Below, piece after piece: positions 57,280 through 64,000 of a stretch of 64,000 nucleotides of DNA. Numbering within the stretch: the stretch's first letter is position 1; every line of letters starts with the position of its first letter. The translations under genes were made by a program, and so were the position numbers. Origin of the DNA: Batkoa obscura (lineage: Eukaryota; Entomophthoromycota; Entomophthoromycetes; Entomophthorales; Batkoaceae). Location: positions 744,001-808,000 of the forward strand of contig JASVEC010000013.1 of the NCBI GenBank assembly GCA_030770535.1, written 5' to 3'. The notes below the pieces were generated by a model. The model saw only the letters and a program-made list of their open reading frames with translations. It searched no databases and was not told where the DNA came from.

Positions 57280-58460
57280 ATGCAAGCTGATAATATGGAA
57301 CATCAAGAAGTTAATAGTAGTAATCAAAATATAATGGAAGAGAATAATAATATTATCGATAATAATGAACAAAGCCAATCTCATAATGAAACTAAAAATG
57401 AAGAGCCTAAGGAAGTTGTTGAAAACCCAATCGAATCCCAAAACAATAATGAAGCTGATGTTCATAACGAAAGTAATAATGTGAATGAAAGTATAAGGGA
57501 TGGAAGCAAGAACCTCATCAAAGATAATACTAATACCCAAAGTCAGAATAAAACTGAAAATATGGATGAAGAGAATAAGAGTGTAATTGAAGATAGTCAA
57601 CATCCTCAATCTCATCAAGAATTGGACAATATTAAACAAGAACACGACAATGAAAGATTGGAAAATCAACAAGGTAGTATGCAACACTTAGAAAAATATA
57701 AAAGGTTAAATGAAACTAGAAATAAAGTAAGTGGAATTGATTTCAATTTGTATTTGAAAATAATTGTAATTAACTAATTATTTTCTTAGATATGTCCCTT
57801 TTTATTACGTTTATTTTGTAGAGAAGGTTCTCATCATAGGTAAGTTATAAATTTGGAATAGCAAAGTAGAACAATTAAAATTAATGTTTTGATTTAGTTT
57901 ATTAGAGTTCGGAGATGATTTATTACCTTTAGAAGAAGAAATACGTTTACATGCATGGTAAGTCAAAAGCACTCTGTTCCCACTATCAACTAATTAACTT
58001 TTCTTATAGGAAAAATACTAGCCTTGGTGAACTTAGTCTTCTACTAAAACACGTTTATCAGCAAGAAATTCAAAAAGACAATGTGGTTTCCTTCAAGATT
58101 GTATATTATGATAGTAATTTACGAAAATATTCAGCGAAAGATGCAGGTGCAGTTATCTATGGTAGAAGATCAATTGCTGATGATAAAACATTAGCCGAAT
58201 TAAAATTTTTTATTGGGGATTATTTGTCGATTGCTATCCTTCCTCCACAGCCTCTCAATCCTGTCAAGAGTGAAGAAACTAGAAGAATAAGTGATGTGAG
58301 AAGAAATAACGGACGATTTTATGAAAATAGAGGGTATAATATGGACAATAGAGGTTATATTGGTAATCAACAGGCACCTTATAGGAAATATTCCGCTCCT
58401 AGGGAACCGTATAATGCAAGAAATTTAGCAAGAGATAATAGGTACTATCGTAGGAATTAA
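57280..58460 (+). CDS. SAP18: Sin3-associated polypeptide SAP18 with long N-terminal extension
   Basis: Exons 57280-57726, 57790-57839, 57898-57957 and 58010-58460 give 335 aa. The SAP18 fold is at about 150-275: ICPFLLRLFCREGSHHSLLE, WKNTSLGELSLLLKHVY, SFKIVYYDSN, VIYGRRSIADDKTLAELKFF and IGDYLSIAILPP. The family is normally ~150-170 aa. Here exon 1 adds about 149 residues that are almost only Asn, Glu, Gln, Ser and Lys, and the C-terminus adds an Arg/Tyr/Asn-rich tail (NRGYNMDNRGYIGN, ARDNRYYRRN) resembling RNA-binding RGG/RY tails. SAP18 links histone deacetylation (Sin3 complex) with the ASAP/PSAP splicing complexes; an RNA-related role is favoured by the tail. A start at a later ATG is possible. 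Confidence 0.88.
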
Positions 58461-58652
58461 TTGGAAATGAAGATTTGGATGACTTTTTTAAAAAAAAGAT
58501 TAAACAAAATTCAATATTATTGGTTCCTAGTTTTATGAATGTAATAAATGAATAAAAATCGTCCATTTTTTGAAGCTTTTTTTCAAAGTTTTTTAGTTTA
58601 TTTGTTTTACAGTTTAGAATTATAAAATTATAGAATTATAGAATTATAAAAT

Positions 58653-60752
58653 ATGAAATTTAATATCAATAGATTAAATTTTAGTTTGAATGTTATTAGA
58701 AAATGGACAACGGTTAGTTTAAATCATGTTAATAAAGAAAAGGATTTGGGTAAGTTTAACATTATTATTAAAATCAATTTCACAATCATAATAATATCGA
58801 CTAAACTCAACTTATATAGTTTATGTAGCTATGTCTGGTGGAGTGGACTCGACTGTTACAGCCTATTTATTAAAAGAGAAAGTAAGTTGACAATATGTTT
58901 GTTTTATCTAAAAAAATAGAATAATAATCAATTCAGGGTTTAAATGTTCAGGGAATCTATATGCAAAATTGGGATGTTAAGGAAGAAGGAAGTTTAGATT
59001 CAAGTTGTGAAAAAGAATGGGAAAAAGTACAAAATATAGCTAATTATTTAAAAATTCCTTGTAAAAGAGTAATTTTATATATATTATTTTTATCTATTTT
59101 TAAATAACTTATTTATTACATTCTCTCGTATTAAACTTATTATTATCATTATTATTATCATTAAATGAATATCGTTATTTGTAATAGGATGTTAATTTTG
59201 TTTTTATTTTTTTAGTTGAATTTTATTAAAGATTATTGGAATTTTGTATTTGAAAGAATGATTTTTGAATACTCGATAGGATTAACCCCTAATCCAGATA
59301 TAATTTGTAATAATTTTATTAAATTTGATAGTTTGATTCAAAGATTAAATATTCAACAACATAGTAATATTTGGTTAGCTACTGGTAAATTGATCTTTTA
59401 TTTAATTATATTAATTTATTTTATTATTAATAATAAGGCCATTACGCTCAACTGAAGTATAATCAAAATAATAATAAATATCAATTATTTCAAGGTAAAT
59501 ATAAGACTATAACTATTTAATATACTATTTTCTATCAATATTAATTTAATTATTATACTAGCAATTGATCCAATAAAAGATCAAACATATTATTTATCTA
59601 ATTTAAAACAACATCAATTTAAAAATGTAAGTTGAATAATAATAAAATAATATTTATATAATTAATACAATATATTAATATAATAATAATTCATTATAGG
59701 TTCTCTTTCCTTTAGGCTATTATCATAAAACAGAAGTTAAACAAATAGCTAAAAAAATAGGATTAACAAGCATTTCAGAACAACCCGAATCTATGGGTAT
59801 TTGTTTTATTGGTAAAAAGAAAAAATTTAATGAATTTTTAAGTAAGTTAGAATATATTAATAAAAATAGAAATAATATCATAATATAATATAATATAATA
59901 TAATATTATAATGGAATAAATTGAACTTATTGTTTATTATTAGATAACTATATTTCTAATAATCCTGGTAAAATTATAACTACTGAAAATGAATTTATTG
60001 GTAACTTAATTAGAATAATAAAAGAATTCTTTATTAACAATAGTAATATTATTATTTTAGATTATCATGATGGTATATGGAGTTATACAATTGGACAACG
60101 ATTAAGATTAAGTTTTAAATCCAAAAAGTAATAATTGTTAATTCAAAATAATTCTAATAGTTTCATTATAATATTAATAATTATATTTTTTTATATTAGA
60201 TATTATATAATTTCTAAAGATATTAAAAATAACTTATTAATCGTAGCTCCAGATAGGTAGATTATATATTTTAATTAAAAAATAATTTAATCTATTTAAT
60301 TTACATTTATTAGAAATCATCCTAAACTATATCAATCTGAATTAATACTTTCTTCAATTGATTGGATATCTGAAGAAATACCAAAAGAATTAAAAAGTAA
60401 GTTATCTTTAATTTATTATAATCTATTTACATCATATTAATTTAAAACTAACTCAAAACTTTATTATATTTTAGTTAACAAATATCAACTTTATTATTTT
60501 AAATTAAGGTCCACAATGAAATTACAAAAGTGTTATTTATATTATAATTCAATCAAAAACAATTATAAAATTTATTTTTTAAATACTCAACGTGGTATTG
60601 TAGCTGGACAAGTAAGTTTTTAATTATTATTCTATTATTAAATATATTTATTAATATTAATATTAATTTTTTAATTTTAATTTTAGTATTTAGTTTTATA
60701 TTCCATAGATCAACAATGTTTAGGTTCAACAATGATAAAAAATAAAAATTAA
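58653..60752 (+). CDS. MTU1: Mitochondrial tRNA-specific 2-thiouridylase (MTU1/TRMU, MnmA family)
   Basis: Thirteen exons: 58653-58749, 58820-58881, 58937-59068, 59216-59384, 59438-59494, 59562-59626, 59700-59841, 59944-60000, 60061-60127, 60200-60256, 60314-60396, 60475-60611 and 60687-60752, for 396 aa. The first ~30 residues (MKFNINRLNFSLNVIRKW) suit a mitochondrial presequence. Then come the PP-loop VAMSGGVDSTVTAYL, the block LTPNPDIICNNFIKF with one catalytic Cys, ATGHYAQL, and SMGICFIG with the second catalytic Cys. YHDGIWSYTIGQRLRL leads into the C-terminal beta-barrel. The enzyme 2-thiolates U34 of mitochondrial tRNAs for Lys, Glu and Gln with sulfur passed from Nfs1. One intron is 147 bp and has an A/T-only interior; the others are shorter. 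Follows SAP18 on the same strand after 192 bp. Confidence 0.92.
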
Positions 60753-60846
60753 TAGAATTACAAAAATAAAAGTGTTTGTTTTAATTTAATAATAAAAAAA
60801 GGAATTAAGAATCCTAAAATAAAATAAAATAAAATAAAATAAAAAT
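60753..60846. terminator. Short convergent 3' spacer of MTU1 and ARMC8
   Basis: 94 bp between two stop codons with a TAAAA tandem (about 60818-60845). Both 3' ends and poly(A) sites must lie here or overlap the neighbouring gene. Confidence 0.35.
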
Positions 60847-63800
60847 TTATCGATCAAAAGGTCCTAAAAATAAATAGTGTTATTAATATCTCATAATTAC
60901 ATTATTATTAAACTTGAATTTTATATTATATATTATTATTATTATTATTTTACCTTCATCATCTAAAAAATTATCTCGATTGTGTTGATCTCTAATAATC
61001 GATCTTCTTTGATTTTCAAATCCAATGTTACGACTACCAAAGGCATGTTGAGCTTCTGCTTTAAAATGACTTAATGCTGTTCTTGCTCTATCTTTAACAT
61101 CTAAACTATTATCTTTAGCTAAATTTTCTAACAATCTTTCAAATCCCATTGCTTTTAATTTTCGTATTCTTTGAAAACATTCTATATTTAATAAAAAATA
61201 AAGAATAAAAAATAAAAAATTAATAATATTATATATTACATATTATTATTAATTTACCTTCTTGATTATCGTCAATCCAACTCAAATTTATTACTACCCA
61301 AATTGCAGCTACTCTTACTTGTTGATTAGCATGATTCTAGAATAAAAATTAATATTAAATTAATGTTATTAAATTAATAATAAATCTTACCAAAGCACTT
61401 CTAACACTAGTTAAAATACTACCTGAATTCATAATAAAAGATTTATGTTCTTTATTTCCAGTAGATATATTAACTACACAAAACATTGTCTAATAAATAA
61501 ACAAAAATATAATATTAGTATTCTATTTTAAAATAATATAAATAATAATTCAATTACTTGTATTTTAATATTAGTAAAACTAGATTCTAATTTCTTTTCT
61601 AATAAAGAAACTAATCTTTTACTACCCATTCCATTAATCAGCTCATCAAGATCCTAAAAAAAATCAAAATTATTTTTATTTCTATTATTTTTTATAATAT
61701 TTCAACTTACTGGTTCTTCTCCACATGATAAATTTCTAACTAATCCCAATGTCTGCTCTTGTACATCAGGCAATCCATTAAGAATAAAGCTAAATAAAGA
61801 TAATAATTTTATTAATACATAATCCACTTTTAATATACAATTAATACTCACTCTTCCAACCTAGAATAAGCTAAAATTGACATTAAACTTCTTTTTACTG
61901 AGGGATCTGATTTAAAGATTAAATTTTTTAATGCCCATATAGCATTTAAACTTAATTCTTTATCTGATGCATCAACTAATGCTACCAATTTTTCAATACC
62001 TCCATTTTGTACAATATCCTAATGATAAAATAAATAAAAAGTAAAATAATTAATATCTATTAATTCTATTACTATTAATTAACACTTACTGTTTTCATTG
62101 GTGAAAATTTTAATACTACATTACATAAAGTAGATACAGCTACACTTTTGACAGTTATGTCTTCATCATCTAATAACTAAAAATTTATAATTAAATAAAA
62201 ATATTATATTCATTTTATTATTCATTTTAAATAATAATAATAATACTATTTTTAAAACTCACCTTAAATAAAGGTTTAAATAAACCAGCATCCATTAATT
62301 CTGTTCTTAAATATCTAACCGATCTTGACAATGATCTTACACATTGACAAGCTGCTGCTCTAACTCCTGTTTTTGGATGAGATATAGCATCAATAATTCG
62401 TGGCATACATTTAGCTTCAATTATCTTAATTCAATAATAATAATAAAAAGACATATAAATGAATTTCAATTTTAAATATTAAAAGAATCTTACTGCTTCT
62501 CTACATTCTTCTGTTAAGGAACCAATAGAAGCTAAAGCAATTAATGAATTTTCCTCAAATAAATCCTTATCTTTTGGTTGATAATAAAAAAAATTATTAA
62601 TATTTTGTTTATATTCCGATAACTTGGAAATAGCTTCTGATAATTTGGTAATAGCATCTAAATCACATGCTGTTTTTTGTAATTTTTCATCTTCTGCTAC
62701 TAATTCAGATAATATTAACGGCGCTTCTATTTTTACGGTTCCATTGGCTTCAAGGAGTTTGACTAAAGTTGGAATTAAAATTAAAGCTACTTCACTATTT
62801 TTATCTTCTAATGCTTTAGATCGTAATAAATTGGTTAAACTTAATAATGTTATTAATTAATAAATTAGCTTTTAATAATTAGATAGTAAATAACAATAAA
62901 AATTTACCAAGAAGCAGCTGCTAATTGAATTGATGGACTCATTGAGCGTACAAAGCTAAGTAACAAATCAACAGTTGGAATAGGTCCAGTGGCTAATTTT
63001 AAATAAAAAAATTTATTATAAATTTATATGTTAATAAGCATATTGAGCCTACATTGAATAGTCAAAGCCCATCTCCCTACATCAATATTTTTTTTACATA
63101 AAGCTGATAAAGCTAATAAAGCAGCCTCTTTAGCCTACAAAAAATCAATTTTGTCAATTTTTATCTAACCTAAATCTCATTGATTTTAGTTCTTACTTTA
63201 GTAGAATTAGATTGTAATAAATTAATCAATAATGGAATCACATCTCTTGATTTTAATTGATTTTGTCGATCATTAGTATCACAACTTTTGGCTAAAATTA
63301 AAGCGGCTAATTCAGCTGTATGTAAAGTAGGTATTTGTTTTTTTTCAATATCAATATCAATATCTAAATCATTAATTTCTAATAAAGATATTATGTTTTT
63401 TAAGTTTGGATCCTAAAAAAATAGAAAATAAGTTTTTTTTAATCAAAATTCTGTTTTTTTGTTCTAATTTACTAAATTATTTACCTTGTAAATTAAGCCA
63501 CTATCTACTTTAGAATGTTGTAATAATGCTTTTAAAGACCTTGATGCTGCTTCAATTAACTCTAAAGGATATTTATTCAAGTCAATACACCCTACCAACG
63601 AGGCTATGGCTTTATGTTGGACTAATTCATTCACTATTTCAGGGGAGCCTAGAATCAAATGGATATTATTATAACTCTTCTTTTAATTAAATTATCATCT
63701 CTTACCATAAGCCAAACTACCTAAAACAATAACTGCTTGAATAATCACGGACATACTTTCTTCTTCTTTAGTATAAATGATTTGGATAATTCTAATTTAA

Positions 63801-64000
63801 TCAAAGTATTAAATCTCTTTGATCATTCTTAATTGATATACAATAACAATCTATTTACTTTGGTATTAACCCAATTTGTACATATAAATTCTTTTTGGTT
63901 CGATTTCCAATGACTTCATTTTTAATCGTTTTTAGTGCCTCCATTTTGTTATTGATACTACCCTCTTCCACTCCGTTTAATAAGGATAGTTGTAAATTAG
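60847..64000 (-). CDS. GID5: GID/CTLH E3 ligase subunit ARMC8/Gid5 (5' end off window)
   Basis: Sixteen visible exons: from the right edge to 63859, 63791-63706, 63648-63485, 63412-63197, 63134-63053, 62992-62908, 62839-62494, 62424-62263, 62176-62090, 62018-61852, 61789-61711, 61653-61558, 61489-61391, 61336-61258, 61181-60954 and 60863-60847; 710 aa are visible and the frame is open at the edge. Armadillo repeats align in order with ARMC8: TIKNEVIGNRTKKNLYVQIG, SVIIQAVIVLGSLAYGSPEI, VRAAACQCVRSLSRSVRYLR, LSLNAIWALKNLIFKSDPSV, QEQTLGLVRNLSCGEEP and MGFERLLENLAKD. A ~45-residue basic/Gln-rich tail (GSRNIGFENQRRS ... GPFDR) extends past the human end. ARMC8/Gid5 (Vid28) holds the substrate receptor in the ligase that degrades gluconeogenic enzymes. 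Confidence 0.9.

Noticed and set aside
57265-57687. 140-codon hydrophobic frame on the minus strand
   Set aside because: Antisense shadow of the Asn/Glu-rich first exon of SAP18; AAT/GAA codons read as Ile/Phe/Leu on the other strand.
63859-63900. Possible frameshift in ARMC8 near the VQIGLIPK block
   Set aside because: On re-reading the bases the frame is continuous; there are three A residues in GTACAAATTGGG.

Overview
The window is a piece of a very AT-rich eukaryotic nuclear genome, almost certainly from an early-diverging (zygomycete-grade) fungus. The evidence is: many short (about 45-75 bp) GT...TAG introns inside compact genes; fungal families (Spo71/Mug56-like PH protein, Jsn1/Puf2-like RRM+PUF protein, Gid5/ARMC8, Caf40/CNOT9, a secreted lytic polysaccharide monooxygenase); a phenylalanine-4-hydroxylase, which among fungi is known from early-diverging lineages such as Mortierella; and broken fungal GPCR and F-box/LRR genes. 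A Conidiobolus-like (Entomophthoromycotina) source is my best guess, by inference only.

Layout. 1-2.5 kb: a 60-aa single-membrane-span protein and CNOT9, convergent. 2.7-31.5 kb: a sparse, repeat-laden compartment with a decayed DNA transposon (2754-4962), three old solo LTR-like copies, about 17 copies of a ~100-bp MITE, three tRNA genes (Tyr with intron, Ser-GCT, Asp), two related small secreted peptides, an LPMO, a broken GPCR, a BAH-domain gene, a myristoylatable LRR protein, phenylalanine hydroxylase, and two nearly identical peroxiredoxin-like genes. 33-47.5 kb: intron-rich housekeeping genes (Jsn1/Puf2-like, gamma-glutamyltransferase, CCT8, Spo71-like). 47.5-53.3 kb: decayed DNA with one MITE, simple repeats and a broken F-box/LRR gene. 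53.3-64 kb: a dense block with an MFSD5-like transporter, Beclin-1/ATG6, SAP18, MTU1 and ARMC8/GID5, the last running off the right edge.

Functional themes are mRNA fate (CNOT9, RRM+PUF), proteostasis (CCT8, GID5, ATG6), chromatin (SAP18, BAH protein), redox and amino-acid metabolism (PRXL2-like pair, gamma-GT, PAH) and secretion at the cell surface (LPMO, small peptides). There is no operon-like structure. The exon models were worked out by hand from splice signals, reading phase and family similarity, and each listed model keeps an open frame throughout.

The most unusual observations are: the PRXL2-like gene pair, identical except for one 38-bp patch and the tail; the pair of 54-56-aa secreted peptides ending in TYP; a MITE family whose right end matches the resident dead transposon, with copies in which both ends derive from the same half; and a Spo71-like and a SAP18 protein with long Asn-rich insertions or extensions.
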